This document shows positions 8,301-17,360 of a DNA stretch of 64,000 bases, in pieces. Source of the stretch: Myroides odoratus. Lineage in GTDB: Bacteria > Bacteroidota > Bacteroidia > Flavobacteriales > Flavobacteriaceae. The DNA lies in contig NZ_LROZ01000001.1 of NCBI RefSeq assembly GCF_001549985.1, positions 1 to 64,000 on the forward strand, read 5' to 3'. The notes below the pieces were generated by a model, which saw only the letters and a list, made by a program, of their open reading frames with translations, did no database searches and had not been told where the DNA came from. A program made the translations under genes and the position numbers. How positions within the stretch are numbered: position 1 is the stretch's first letter; every line of letters begins with the position of its first letter.

Positions 8301-8637
8301 ATTACAAGGTTCTTATCGCGATATGAATAAGATGATTAGCAAAATCATTCCATTAATGAATGAGAAAGAAATTGAGGAATTGATATTGACCCATTATGAA
8401 AACGAATCGCAGACCTTAACGTCAGATACAGAAGCGAATTTATTAAAATTAAAAGAACTGGCAAATCAACTTTCCGCAACGGAGCGTGAACGTTGGGAGA
8501 ACATTAAAACTATATTCATCAAGCAAAACAAATTGAGTCTTGCAGGTCCGGATAATCAGGCGGCCCAAGTAGTTGATCAGCTAATGGATTTCAACCAAAA
8601 TTTAGCTAGCATTGCTCAAGCAATCAAAATAAAATAA
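8266..8637 (+). CDS. unrecognised small helical protein overlapping the previous gene
   Basis: 123 residues from the ATG at 8266 (MDNAYRTEPAF); an in-frame ATG at 8224 would add 14 residues that look less protein-like. No signal peptide or membrane helix. It is mainly alpha-helical and charged (NEKEIEELILTHYENES, LSATERERWENI), with a Gln-rich C-terminal helix. I do not recognise the family. The overlap with the truncated membrane gene suggests translational coupling or a past deletion joining two genes. A good terminator follows, supporting a real transcript end. Confidence 0.55.
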   Translation: MDNAYRTEPAFKLQGSYRDMNKMISKIIPLMNEKEIEELILTHYENESQTLTSDTEANLLKLKELANQLSATERERWENIKTIFIKQNKLSLAGPDNQAAQVVDQLMDFNQNLASIAQAIKIK

Positions 8638-8640
8638 TAC

Positions 8641-8676
8641 AAGAACGATCTGAACTACAGGTCGTTCTTCTTTTTT
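8641..8676 (+). terminator. terminator after the 8266 gene
   Basis: Stem AAGAACGATCTG (8641-8652) with CAGGTCGTTCTT (8658-8669), one wobble pair, followed by a T run. Confidence 0.88.
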
Positions 8677-8677
8677 A

Positions 8678-8685
8678 TACCTTTG
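8678..8685 (+). promoter_or_regulatory. -7 promoter element of the MFS gene
   Basis: TACCTTTG fits TAnnTTTG and begins just after the T run of the preceding terminator, 43 bases before the ATG at 8728. Confidence 0.5.
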
Positions 8686-8727
8686 TCACCTAAAACAAAC
8701 GCTTTTACAATCCTCTAATTCAAATTT

Positions 8728-9879
8728 ATGTCCAAACATTTGGCTCGAATAGCTGTCACCGTTTTATTCTTCTTTTTTGGTGGTATATCTGCCTCATGGG
8801 CTTCGCGAATACCTACCATTAAAGAATATTTTGAAGTAAATGATTCAGCATGGGGTTTTGTCCTATTGTATATTTCAATCGGAACGTTGATTTCTTTGCC
8901 TTTTGCAGGTTCCATTATTGCTAAATTGGGAAGTAAACGCTCTACGTTGTATTTCTTACTTTCCTATTTTGTCCTATTGGTTGGTATTGGTTATTGGGAC
9001 ATCCTTTGGCAATTGAAAATAAACTTGGTTCTATTTGGTGTTTTTAGCAACCTTACAAATATTTCCATCAACACCCAAGCGATTAATGTATCCAAACAAT
9101 ATAAAGGACAAATTATTGGATCTCTTCACGGTACTTGGAGCATTGGCGGTTTTGCGGCTTCTTGGTTAGGTGCTGAAATGATTAGCAGTTACGTTCCGCC
9201 TCTCGACCATTTCATCTATTTTTCATCCGTAGGTATTGTAGCTTCGCTATTCCTGTTTAAATTTTTGACCCCTGATGCAGCTCCTTTAGAAAAAGAATCA
9301 ACTACACCACAAAAAAAATGGCAGTGGCCCGATAAGAATTTAACCGTTCTAGGTTTACTTGCCTTCTTTTCAATGGTCACAGAAGGTACTATGACCGATT
9401 GGTCTAGTGAATACATGAAGCATATCGCTTTAGCTCCTATAGAATTAGTGGGATATGGATTAACAGCTTATATGTTTACTATGGCAAGTGGTCGTTTTAT
9501 CTCGGATTATACGGTACGAAAATATGGAGAGCGCAAAACATTATCTGTTTGTGGTTTACTTATTTTTATTGGTTTAGGTGCTGCAGTTTTATTTCCACAT
9601 GTCTATACAACTATTTTATCGTTTATGATTGTTGGATTTGGCGTTTCGGCAGTTGTCCCTATGGTTTATCATTTAGCTGGAAATAGCACAATAATGCCCC
9701 CGCAACAAGCGTTAACATTAGTAACAAGCATTGGTTTTATCGGATTCTTTTTAGGGCCACCCGTGATTGGTTTTATCGCTCAGCAGGCTTCCTTACAGAC
9801 TGCTTTTGCCATTATCGCTCTTTTCGGTTTGTCCATTACACTTTTAAATCGTTTTATCAAGCTAGATACTTCGAACTAA
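8728..9879 (+). CDS. MFS transporter, YbjJ-like
   Basis: 383 residues with about 12 predicted helices. The N-terminal SWASRIPTIKE, followed by a first loop with AGSIIAKLGSKR, is the pattern of the YbjJ/FucP-like branch of the major facilitator superfamily, inner-membrane carriers driven by ion gradients. The second half begins near LTVLGLLAFFSMVTEGTMTDW. The substrate is unknown. It is transcribed alone, with its own -7 element upstream and a separate promoter for the following exbB gene. Confidence 0.85.
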   Translation: MSKHLARIAVTVLFFFFGGISASWASRIPTIKEYFEVNDSAWGFVLLYISIGTLISLPFAGSIIAKLGSKRSTLYFLLSYFVLLVGIGYWDILWQLKINLVLFGVFSNLTNISINTQAINVSKQYKGQIIGSLHGTWSIGGFAASWLGAEMISSYVPPLDHFIYFSSVGIVASLFLFKFLTPDAAPLEKESTTPQKKWQWPDKNLTVLGLLAFFSMVTEGTMTDWSSEYMKHIALAPIELVGYGLTAYMFTMASGRFISDYTVRKYGERKTLSVCGLLIFIGLGAAVLFPHVYTTILSFMIVGFGVSAVVPMVYHLAGNSTIMPPQQALTLVTSIGFIGFFLGPPVIGFIAQQASLQTAFAIIALFGLSITLLNRFIKLDTSN

Positions 9880-9939
9880 ATTTATAAATTCTGTAACAAT
9901 TGAATCACTAAACCTCATACGATTGTTCATTTTTATTTT

Positions 9940-9947
9940 TATATTTG
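9940..9947 (+). promoter_or_regulatory. -7 promoter element of exbB-exbD
   Basis: TATATTTG fits TAnnTTTG and lies 22 bases upstream of the exbB ATG at 9970. Confidence 0.55.
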
Positions 9948-9969
9948 ATCATATTTTAAACTATCATTA

Positions 9970-10680
9970 ATGTTTACATTTTTGCAAGCTTCACCAGATG
10001 CAATTACTACTGCCGTAACTGATTTAAACGAAGTAGTAACTCAAGAAAGTCAAATTTCTGCGTTAGATTTTGTTCTTAAAGGAGGAATCTTTATGATTCC
10101 TATTATCCTTCTGTTTATCTACACGATATACCTTTCCATTGAGAGGTATTTGTATATTAGAAAACAGACAAAATACGATGCAACTGTACTTCCCAATACG
10201 CTCAACCTATTGGAGAAAGGTCAAATAGATTCTGTGGATTTAACCTTGTCAAGAGACAATAATTCGTATACGAAAGTCATTCTAGAAGGTACACATTCCA
10301 TTGGAAGACCCATTACTGAAATCGAAGCCAATATGGAACGCTTAGCGACTATTGAAATTGGAAAAATGGAGAAGAAGATGAGTCACCTGGGATTAATTGC
10401 TGGTATTGCTCCTACTTTAGGTTTCGTTGGAACAATTTTAGGGGTTATCCGTATTTTTTATAATATTAGTATTTCAGAAGATATTAGTATTGCTAATATT
10501 TCAGGAGGACTTTATGAGAAAATGATTAGTAGTGGTTCTGGTTTAGTAGTTGGTATTATCGCGTATGCAGCGTATCACTTGCTGAATTCATCTATTGATA
10601 CTTATTTGTTGAATACACAACAAACGATTCTAGATTTTATTAATGCAATACAAAGACCAAATGGCAATCAAAAGAAATAA
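9970..10680 (+). CDS. exbB: MotA/TolQ/ExbB proton-channel protein
   Basis: 236 residues. A periplasmic N-terminus and first helix (about 37-58, IPIILLFIYTIYLSIERY) are followed by a cytoplasmic domain and two helices in the conserved MotA/TolQ/ExbB domain (IAGIAPTLGFVGTILGVI near 140-160 and VVGIIAYAAYHLL near 195-212). It forms an inner-membrane proton channel with ExbD that energises TonB or Tol. It is followed directly by an exbD-like gene overlapping by 20 bases. Which energy transducer it powers is not certain; the convergent TonB-like gene at 11091 is the obvious partner. Confidence 0.87.
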   Translation: MFTFLQASPDAITTAVTDLNEVVTQESQISALDFVLKGGIFMIPIILLFIYTIYLSIERYLYIRKQTKYDATVLPNTLNLLEKGQIDSVDLTLSRDNNSYTKVILEGTHSIGRPITEIEANMERLATIEIGKMEKKMSHLGLIAGIAPTLGFVGTILGVIRIFYNISISEDISIANISGGLYEKMISSGSGLVVGIIAYAAYHLLNSSIDTYLLNTQQTILDFINAIQRPNGNQKK

Positions 10681-11056
10681 ACGCTTTAAAGCGGAAATTG
10701 CGACTTCCTCTTTAAGTGACATTATGTTCTTCTTGCTTTTATTCTTTCTGATTTTATCAACATTAGCAAATCCCAATGTGATAAAAATGATGCTTCCAAA
10801 AGCAGCATCCAATGAGAAGACGAATAAACAGCACTTGACCATATCGGTTACAGAAGATAAACGTTTTTTCATTAATAAGACTGAAGTCCCATACGAGGAA
10901 TTAGAACAGACTTTATTAGCAGAATTAGGAGGAAATACAGACCAATCGGTTGTTATTCGAATCCCATTTAATTCGCAGATTCAAGAACTTGTAGACGTTT
11001 TACAGATAGGTGTAAAAAACAACATTAAGTTTGTAATAGCTACACAAAAACAATAA
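10661..11056 (+). CDS. exbD: ExbD/TolR-family biopolymer transport protein
   Basis: About 131 residues from the ATG at 10661 (MAIKRNKRFK), which overlaps the end of exbB by 20 bases; an in-frame ATG at 10643 would overlap more. One membrane helix (about 20-40) carries the conserved Asp of the ExbD/TolR helix in SLSDIMFFLLLFF. It is followed by a periplasmic domain (TISVTEDKRFFINKTEVPYEEL) typical of ExbD. It partners ExbB in the proton channel. A terminator follows at once. Confidence 0.88.
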   Translation: MAIKRNKRFKAEIATSSLSDIMFFLLLFFLILSTLANPNVIKMMLPKAASNEKTNKQHLTISVTEDKRFFINKTEVPYEELEQTLLAELGGNTDQSVVIRIPFNSQIQELVDVLQIGVKNNIKFVIATQKQ

Positions 11057-11093
11057 AAAAAAGGAGCGATAAAATCGCTCCTTTTTTTTTTTA
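11055..11093. terminator. bidirectional terminator between exbD and the TonB-like gene
   Basis: Stem AAGGAGCGAT (11061-11070), loop AAA, ATCGCTCCTT (11074-11083), with A run to the left and T run to the right; it sits between convergent genes. Confidence 0.92.
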
Positions 11094-12041
11094 TGTTAGT
11101 TTAAACTGATATACTATTTTTCCTACTTGTTTCGCAGGTGCCTTATCATTGGCTTGCCATTTCGTTTGTAAAGCAGCAATCTTTGCTTGTTCTAATAAAC
11201 AACTAGCTGTATTGGTTGTTCCCTTTACTCCTGCTCTAGCTTCTACTGTATTTCCCGCTTGATCTACCCAGACTTCAACGACTACTGTTCCTATTTCATT
11301 ACAAGTGTATTTAGGAATGGCTTTTACTGTTGCACTTCGTCCATCCAGTGAATAACCAATACCATCTCCTCTACCATCTCCATGTCCGTTTCCTACTCCA
11401 CCACCTGATCCACTTCCGATACCTGATCCTGTGCCACTTCCTATACCACTTCCACTTCCTGTGCCATTACCAGTCCCTGTACCATAATACCCTCCATTCG
11501 TAGATAAGCCACCTTTTCCAGAACCAGTTGTTCCTCCACCTCCAGAACCAGTTCCTCCATTCATAAAGCTACTAATCGCATCTTTTGTCGTGTTGGAAAC
11601 ATCTGTTTTAGCTGGTGCAGTCGCTTTTTTCTCTGTTGTCTCTACTTTCTTTTCGGTCGTCTTTTTGGTTACATTCTCCACTTGTTTTTCAACAACGGGT
11701 TTCGCTTTTTTCGTTTCGTCCTTTTTATTTACAACAACCGTAGTTTCCTCTCCTTTTTCATACGCCAACACCTTATTGTCTTCTACTGGTTCTACTTTTG
11801 CAATTTGTTGTTCTTCTTGTACAACCTCAACGGGTTTCGACGAAGTTGTCAAATGATCTCCTGGAGTTCCCTCTAGTGAAATAGCAACACCATCTCCACC
11901 ACCTCCGCCTCCACCAAAACTGGTATACGACGTGTGACTATCCATAAATTTGATAAAAAATAAAAGAAGGAAAAACAATAGGGTAATTCCCAAGGTTATA
12001 ACGATCGACGTCTTTTCCTCTTTTGTATATTTTACATTCAT
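11091..12041 (-). CDS. TonB-like energy transducer with Gly-rich linker
   Basis: 316 residues. A cytoplasmic start (MNVKYTKEEKTS) and one membrane helix (about 13-32) are followed by a Lys/Glu/Val-rich region, then a long Gly/Ser/Thr repeat (GSGTGSGIGSGS style, about residues 165-235). The C-terminal domain has YTCNEIGTVVVEVWVDQAGN and ends IVYQFKLT, matching the TonB C-terminal fold. It probably spans the periplasm to energise outer-membrane receptors. Unusually it is not co-transcribed with exbBD but faces them across a shared terminator. A -7 element lies at 12082-12089. Confidence 0.83.
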   Translation of the reverse strand: MNVKYTKEEKTSIVITLGITLLFFLLLFFIKFMDSHTSYTSFGGGGGGGDGVAISLEGTPGDHLTTSSKPVEVVQEEQQIAKVEPVEDNKVLAYEKGEETTVVVNKKDETKKAKPVVEKQVENVTKKTTEKKVETTEKKATAPAKTDVSNTTKDAISSFMNGGTGSGGGGTTGSGKGGLSTNGGYYGTGTGNGTGSGSGIGSGTGSGIGSGSGGGVGNGHGDGRGDGIGYSLDGRSATVKAIPKYTCNEIGTVVVEVWVDQAGNTVEARAGVKGTTNTASCLLEQAKIAALQTKWQANDKAPAKQVGKIVYQFKLT

Positions 12042-12081
12042 ATCAATTACTCGATGCTATTAATTCATTCATTTGTTCTAA

Positions 12082-12089
12082 CAAATGTA
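12082..12089 (-). promoter_or_regulatory. -7 promoter element of the TonB-like gene
   Basis: On the minus strand TACATTTG, matching TAnnTTTG, 40 bases before the ATG. Confidence 0.5.
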
Positions 12090-12127
12090 CTTATTTTTTT
12101 GATTCTACTCCTTTTCTTCACTTCTTT

Positions 12128-15100
12128 TTACGAAGTTACGACCCTACTTCCTTTTTCTTCATCTTTCACAATGGACAAAGACAGCGGAATTCGCTCTTGC
12201 AATTCATCCACATGAGAAATGATTCCAACGATGCGATTCTCTTTATGCAAGCTACTCAACGTTTCAAAAACAATAGTAACTGATTCTGTATCTTGTGTTC
12301 CAAAACCTTCATCAATAAAGAAAAAGTTCTTATTGGATTTGGATAAACTCTGTACACTTTCCGCTAATGCTAAAGCTAACGATAGCGATACTTGAAAACT
12401 TTGTCCTCCCGATAAAGTCTTTACGCTACGTGCTTTTCCATTATTTAAATAATCAATAATTTCAAAATCATTATTTTCATTCAATTGCAAACTCAGTTGA
12501 TTATTCGTTAAACGATGAAAACGCTGATTGGCTATATCACAAAGATTACTCAAATAAATACTCGATACATAGTTGACAAATCCTGCACCTTTAAACATAT
12601 TATCCAATAGATTGATATTTTTCAATCGCTTTTCCACTTGATCAAACGCTTGCAGTAAAGTACCTTTCTCTTTATACTCTTGTTCCAATCGTTCAATCTC
12701 GCCCCCTAGTTTTACAACCAAAGTTGTATGTTCCTTCACTTGTTGTTCTAAGGTAGCTACAACTGTCATTTGGGTTTGAAAACGCACAGGATCAAAAGCA
12801 AGTGATTCCAATTTAGCAGCTAATTGCTTTACTTGATTACGCAACACTTCTAGTTTTAATATAAACGCTTGAATCATGGTTCTTCTTGCCTGTATGTCTA
12901 TATTTTTAGTGAGAATTTTTTCTACTGCTGTTACCTCCTCTAAATTAAACGTTTGAAGCAACTGAAAAATATGTCCTTCTATCCCTTCTACTGTTTTAGT
13001 CAACTCCTCTATTGCCTGTTGACTATTCTTCTGTTCGGTTTCTAAAGAAGCTAAAACGGGGGTTAGTTGCTGCACTTGCTGTGTTAAGGAACGGTAACTT
13101 GTTTCTACTCTTGCAATCGCTTCTTCTTTACTATGAATCTCTTGGGCAATCTTTTCTTTCTCTTGTACTAGGATTTCGTTGAGGTTCAACAATTGAATTT
13201 GCTTCGCTTTGGCCTCAATCTCTGCTTCCATTCTCGCCTGATCCAATTCGATCGCAGCTAATTTTGCGGTGTATAAGTCTACATTCGCGCGAGTGCTTTC
13301 TGCCTTTTTTATTTCTTGTTGTTGTTGACTTTCCAACTGTTCAAGCATTCCGTTCACTCGAATTGCTTCTTGTTTGACTTGCTCTAGTTGTGCTTTATTG
13401 CCTTTTTCAATTTCAGTCCAAACAAAGGTCATTTCCAATTGCTGTAATTGGTTCTGCTTTTCTCCTATTTGCTGGTTGATTTCTTGTTCTTGCACCATCA
13501 AAAGATGTCGCTTATCCACTAAGGCTTGTACTTCTCTTTCTCGTTGGTTTAGCTCCAGCGCTTCTTGTCGAAGTTTCTCTTGTTTACGTTCTAATTCTGC
13601 AATTAAACTCGATACATCTTCGCTCGTTAGAATTGTAGGATGTTCTAAAGCACCACATAAAGGACAGGCTTCCCCTTCTTTTAAAGTAGTCGCATAATGC
13701 GCCAATTGTTGAGACACGCGCAATTGATCCAATTCCTGAGTAAGCAGCATTTGAATTCCTTGACTGAGCTCTCTTTGTTTAGCCAAGTTGATCCGCCATT
13801 CTTCTTCTGTGGTAAAATCCAGCTTTTCCAAGGCACTACTCAACTGTTTAATTTCTCCTTGTACTAGTGCCTTTTTGTTTTGTAGTTCTTGGCTGTTTTG
13901 TTGTAAATACGTCCAATCCGTAAACCATTTATCCAAAGCCATCAAACGCATGGCATCCATTCGATTGGCTTTTAAACTTTGTATTTGTTGCTCAATTCCT
14001 ACAATCGCCTGTTGAATTTCTTGTAGTTCTTTTTTGGTCTGCACCACAACTTCATTGCCCTTTTTCAAGCGTTCACCTAAGGCTTTTTGAGATTCTTCCG
14101 TCTCTTTAATACTCTGAATTAATTGCAGCTCTCGGAGTCTTGCCTTTTCTTGTTCAATCGTTGTATATTGTTTTTCAACGGCTACCAATTCCCCAGCAAT
14201 CTGGGTATGCTGTGTTTTCTTTTCTTGAAAAACCTTGATTTGTTCTACTAAGAGTGTCTGTTTCTCAACTAACTTCGCTTTGTATTGTTGTTGCTCTTTT
14301 AATACGGAGCGAAAGGCTTTATCTACTTGCTCATATTGATCTAATTCCTTTTGTTGTGCCTGAATTTGAACTTCTTGAGCGTTTAATACTTCTACTTCTT
14401 TTTTACTTGTTTCTAGCAGTTCAAAGTCACTCTTCACAGCTTTTAATTGCTGAAAGAGTTCTTGTTCTGTTTTAAACGTTGCTGCCAGTTGTGTTAGTTG
14501 TGCTTCTTCTGCTTGATGTTGTGTCTTTTTCTCTTCAATCTGTTCTACTGTCAGTAAAGCGAAACGCTGCAACTGACCTTGTAAATGATCATAGCGCTGA
14601 CGAGTTTCACTATATAAGGCTTTGGTCTTGCCTGTTAAATCAAAACGATCCAAACCAAAGATTTCTTGCATCATCTTCGTTCGATCCTTTCCTCCTAATT
14701 CTATAAACTCTTTGAATTTTCCTTGCGGAATGATGATGGTGCGTTTGAAATTTTCATAGCTTAATCCAATAACCCCTTCCATATTTAAATCAGGTAATGG
14801 AATCCACTGCTCCTCCTTCCATTGATATAAGACTGCGTCTCCGCGTTTTACATCATCAAAACGCTTAGAATTACGTCTAAACTCTCTGTAGATACGGTAT
14901 TTTTCTTCTTTAAAATTCAGAAACTCAAAATCAATACTCATGCGGTCTGATTTTAAATTCATCATATTATAAGCCCGATTATCGCGGGCATTTAATCGTT
15001 CACTTTCGCCATATAATCCAAAAGATATGGCTTCTAAAATAGAAGATTTACCTGATCCTACTTTTCCGAAAATTCCAAATAAACCAGCTTGAATTAACTG

Positions 15101-15169
15101 AGTAAAATCAATAACTTGCTTTTCTTGATAAGAATAAAAACCTTCTAAAGTTAATTTAATGGGTATCAT
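12128..15169 (-). CDS. sbcC: SbcC exonuclease subunit (SMC-like ATPase)
   Basis: 1013 residues. Walker A is GKVGSGKS at residues 35-42. Two long coiled-coil arms flank the zinc-hook motif CPLCG near residue 500. The C-terminal half carries the signature TLSGGQSFQVSLSLALA near 918 and Walker B FFFIDEGFGTQD near 953. With SbcD it forms the Mre11-Rad50-like nuclease that opens hairpins and processes DNA ends. It starts eight bases after the sbcD stop, so the two are one operon, and its stop lies 38 bases from the TonB-like promoter. Length and motif order are normal. Confidence 0.95.
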   Translation of the reverse strand: MIPIKLTLEGFYSYQEKQVIDFTQLIQAGLFGIFGKVGSGKSSILEAISFGLYGESERLNARDNRAYNMMNLKSDRMSIDFEFLNFKEEKYRIYREFRRNSKRFDDVKRGDAVLYQWKEEQWIPLPDLNMEGVIGLSYENFKRTIIIPQGKFKEFIELGGKDRTKMMQEIFGLDRFDLTGKTKALYSETRQRYDHLQGQLQRFALLTVEQIEEKKTQHQAEEAQLTQLAATFKTEQELFQQLKAVKSDFELLETSKKEVEVLNAQEVQIQAQQKELDQYEQVDKAFRSVLKEQQQYKAKLVEKQTLLVEQIKVFQEKKTQHTQIAGELVAVEKQYTTIEQEKARLRELQLIQSIKETEESQKALGERLKKGNEVVVQTKKELQEIQQAIVGIEQQIQSLKANRMDAMRLMALDKWFTDWTYLQQNSQELQNKKALVQGEIKQLSSALEKLDFTTEEEWRINLAKQRELSQGIQMLLTQELDQLRVSQQLAHYATTLKEGEACPLCGALEHPTILTSEDVSSLIAELERKQEKLRQEALELNQREREVQALVDKRHLLMVQEQEINQQIGEKQNQLQQLEMTFVWTEIEKGNKAQLEQVKQEAIRVNGMLEQLESQQQQEIKKAESTRANVDLYTAKLAAIELDQARMEAEIEAKAKQIQLLNLNEILVQEKEKIAQEIHSKEEAIARVETSYRSLTQQVQQLTPVLASLETEQKNSQQAIEELTKTVEGIEGHIFQLLQTFNLEEVTAVEKILTKNIDIQARRTMIQAFILKLEVLRNQVKQLAAKLESLAFDPVRFQTQMTVVATLEQQVKEHTTLVVKLGGEIERLEQEYKEKGTLLQAFDQVEKRLKNINLLDNMFKGAGFVNYVSSIYLSNLCDIANQRFHRLTNNQLSLQLNENNDFEIIDYLNNGKARSVKTLSGGQSFQVSLSLALALAESVQSLSKSNKNFFFIDEGFGTQDTESVTIVFETLSSLHKENRIVGIISHVDELQERIPLSLSIVKDEEKGSRVVTS

Positions 15170-15177
15170 GAATCTTC

Positions 15178-16395
15178 TTAATTTATAATTTCATTGAACA
15201 AATCCATAATTTCATCATTGGGTTCTTGTCCATTGTTTTTTTGTTTAAAATAATCTGCAAAAAGTCCTTGAATATCTTGTTCTAAGTTGACTTGTTTTCT
15301 TCTATTCTCATCGGATTGATTGGCTAAATTCACCACGGGAATGATTGTAATAATTCCATCGTGCGCTTGGTGAATTCGCTTGATATCATCCGCCTGTAAG
15401 AACGTATCACTAACAAGCGTCAGTTCTACTAGGTGATGTGGGTGTTGTTGTAACCAAGCAACCGCATCATCTACGCTAGTGCATTTTTTTCGCGTTAAAG
15501 GACGTCCTTTTGTCAAGGGTATTTTCTGATAGGTAGCTGGTTGATTAGGTTCTACCTCAACCAGCATTGTATACTTTTCTTGTCCTGCCTCGCTAAAACT
15601 ATAGCATAACGGACTTCCTGCATACACTACCGGGCGATCTGCTTCGCCAATTTGATGGGCACGGTGCAAATGTCCTAAAGCGGTATATTGAATTTGTATT
15701 GGAATACTGTCACTGTAAATCAAATCCGCATTTCCGATTTTTAACGGTTTTTCTCCATCAGGTTCTTCTAATTCTTCCCCTCCTTTTTTCATCATATACA
15801 AATGGGAAATCAACAAATTGACTCCTGCTGTATCACAATATTCATTGGCTAACGTCTGCCAATTACTAGCCAAAACTTCATTGAGAGCCGTTGTTTTATC
15901 CGCTACATTCAAGGCTTTTTTCAATCGTACTTCATTGGCATAAGGGGTGTGAATCACACGAATCGGAAAAGGAAGATGAGCCAGCTTTAGCTCAATAAAT
16001 CCTTCTACTGAATGCGTTAATGTGAAAGCCTCATGTTCCTCTATGGGTTGTACTACAGTGTTGGGTAAACCAATCAAAAGGATTCCACAAGCACGGGCCA
16101 AAGGATCTGGTGCATCAATTCGCTCAGGGCTATCGTGATTGCCTGCAATTGCCAAAACGGGGCGCTGTCCATTGCGGGTTAAATGGCGAAGAGTTTTATA
16201 AAATAAATCTTCTGCTTCAATGGGAGGGTTAAACGCGTCAAATAAATCACCTGCAATCAAAATAATATCTGCTTGTTGTTCATCTGCCACTTGGCAGATT
16301 TCTGCTAATACTTCTTTTTGCTCTTCTATTCGTGAAAAATTATCTAATCGTTTGCCTAAATGCCAATCTGCAGTATGTAATATCTTAACTTTCAT
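15178..16395 (-). CDS. sbcD: SbcD exonuclease subunit (Mre11-like phosphodiesterase)
   Basis: 405 residues. The metallophosphoesterase motifs are all present: HTADWHLGK near residue 6, AGDLFDAFNPP near 46, AGNHDSPERI near 80, and near the end of the catalytic domain the pair ISHLYMM and GHLHRAHQ. Two metal ions bound there drive 3'-5' exonuclease and hairpin endonuclease activity in complex with SbcC. It is the first gene of the sbcDC operon. A -7 box (TATCTTTG, minus strand, 16418-16425) lies 23 bases upstream of the ATG, giving a short leader. Confidence 0.95.
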   Translation of the reverse strand: MKVKILHTADWHLGKRLDNFSRIEEQKEVLAEICQVADEQQADIILIAGDLFDAFNPPIEAEDLFYKTLRHLTRNGQRPVLAIAGNHDSPERIDAPDPLARACGILLIGLPNTVVQPIEEHEAFTLTHSVEGFIELKLAHLPFPIRVIHTPYANEVRLKKALNVADKTTALNEVLASNWQTLANEYCDTAGVNLLISHLYMMKKGGEELEEPDGEKPLKIGNADLIYSDSIPIQIQYTALGHLHRAHQIGEADRPVVYAGSPLCYSFSEAGQEKYTMLVEVEPNQPATYQKIPLTKGRPLTRKKCTSVDDAVAWLQQHPHHLVELTLVSDTFLQADDIKRIHQAHDGIITIIPVVNLANQSDENRRKQVNLEQDIQGLFADYFKQKNNGQEPNDEIMDLFNEIIN

Positions 16396-16417
16396 GCTTC
16401 CCTTGATGTTTAACTAT

Positions 16418-16425
16418 CAAAGATA
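16418..16425 (-). promoter_or_regulatory. -7 promoter element of sbcDC
   Basis: On the minus strand TATCTTTG, an exact match to TAnnTTTG, 23 bases before the sbcD ATG. No clear -33 TTG. Confidence 0.6.
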
Positions 16426-16495
16426 CAGGTTAAATTAGGTAATCACTAATGTTTTTATTTCATTTCGACGTACCAAGGGAAGGGCAATAAAACAC

Positions 16496-16503
16496 TACTT
16501 TTG
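16496..16503 (+). promoter_or_regulatory. -7 promoter element of the 16521 lipoprotein gene
   Basis: TACTTTTG matches TAnnTTTG, 17 bases before the ATG; it is divergent from the sbcDC promoter. Confidence 0.5.
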
Positions 16504-16520
16504 TTTCAAACACCCAAAAA

Positions 16521-17210
16521 ATGAAAAAACTAGTATTTTTAATTATTAGCCTGTGCTCTTTACTCTCTTTTATTTCTTGTAAAAATAAGGTGGAAGAAGC
16601 CCCTTTGCTAACTAATCCAGATGAAATAAACGCTCATAAAAAGATTTTTACCTCGCTTATGGACACCGTATATTATGCTTTTAAACATAGCGATGCTTCT
16701 TTACTCTATAATCATTTAGATCAAGAATCGATAGCCTACTATAACCGTTTACTCCAAAACACAAAAACAAAAAAAATACAAGGCTCTTATATGGAAAAGA
16801 GCGATTGTATAGTAGCTCTTATGTTTCTGTACGATGCTGAGTTACAAAGGATTGATGTCAAACAGTTCCTTCAAGTCATAGTAGACTATTATAAGCAACC
16901 TGAGTCAGACTCTAAACCAAAAAAAGAAAACAAGTCCATTGATTTGGAAGACCTCGAAGTCCGTGGTTCCTTAGCCACAGCAAATACTTCAACACTATCT
17001 CCCCTAAAATTCATTAACGAAAACAATCAATGGAAATATAATATCCTCCTGCGTTTAGAGCGAATGAGTGAAATAACGGTAGATTTAAAGAAAGTAAACA
17101 ATACCAATGAAAAACAAACGATATTCAATATTATTACAACTGGTCACTATGAGAATAATCCGAATATAAAACGATCATTCGACGAGGTCTGGTTATTGAT
17201 AAACAAATAA
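16521..17210 (+). CDS. predicted lipoprotein of unknown function
   Basis: 229 residues. The N-terminus MKKLVFLIISLCSLLSFISC is a lipoprotein signal with lipidated Cys at about residue 20, followed by charged residues. The rest is soluble, with a helical N-terminal half (ETYR-like acidic and Tyr-rich stretches) and a probable beta region after residue 140 (SLATANTSTLSPLKFINE). I do not recognise the family; it is likely anchored in the outer or inner membrane facing the periplasm. It stands alone, divergent from sbcD, convergent with the DsbA-like gene, and is followed by a strong terminator. Confidence 0.75.
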   Translation: MKKLVFLIISLCSLLSFISCKNKVEEAPLLTNPDEINAHKKIFTSLMDTVYYAFKHSDASLLYNHLDQESIAYYNRLLQNTKTKKIQGSYMEKSDCIVALMFLYDAELQRIDVKQFLQVIVDYYKQPESDSKPKKENKSIDLEDLEVRGSLATANTSTLSPLKFINENNQWKYNILLRLERMSEITVDLKKVNNTNEKQTIFNIITTGHYENNPNIKRSFDEVWLLINK

Positions 17211-17285
17211 TAATCACGTTTATATAATAAGAAATTCCTTTTAATCTGGGTGCATCATCCGCTGCTAATCTCCCGAAATAAAACA

Positions 17286-17316
17286 AAAAAAGACGAATTT
17301 TCATTCGTCTTTTTTG
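17286..17316. terminator. bidirectional terminator between convergent genes
   Basis: Thirteen-bp stem AAAAAAGACGAAT (17286-17298), loop TTTC, ATTCGTCTTTTTT (17303-17315). Confidence 0.92.
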
Positions 17317-17360
17317 TTTTATTTTCATTGGATAGTCAACCGTGAACGGTCAACTGTTAA

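Noticed and set aside
11590-11876. Two plus-strand open frames antisense to the TonB-like gene
   Set aside because: Composition (Phe/Ser/Thr/Val runs) is the complement of the Lys/Glu/Val-rich linker; no start context or family match.
13374-14706. Several open frames on the plus strand inside sbcC
   Set aside because: They are antisense to a full-length, motif-complete SbcC and read Ser/Leu-rich low-complexity sequence that follows from its Gln/Glu-rich coiled coil.
17134-17328. 64-codon minus-strand open frame
   Set aside because: It overlaps the end of the lipoprotein gene and the 17286 terminator and has no recognisable features.
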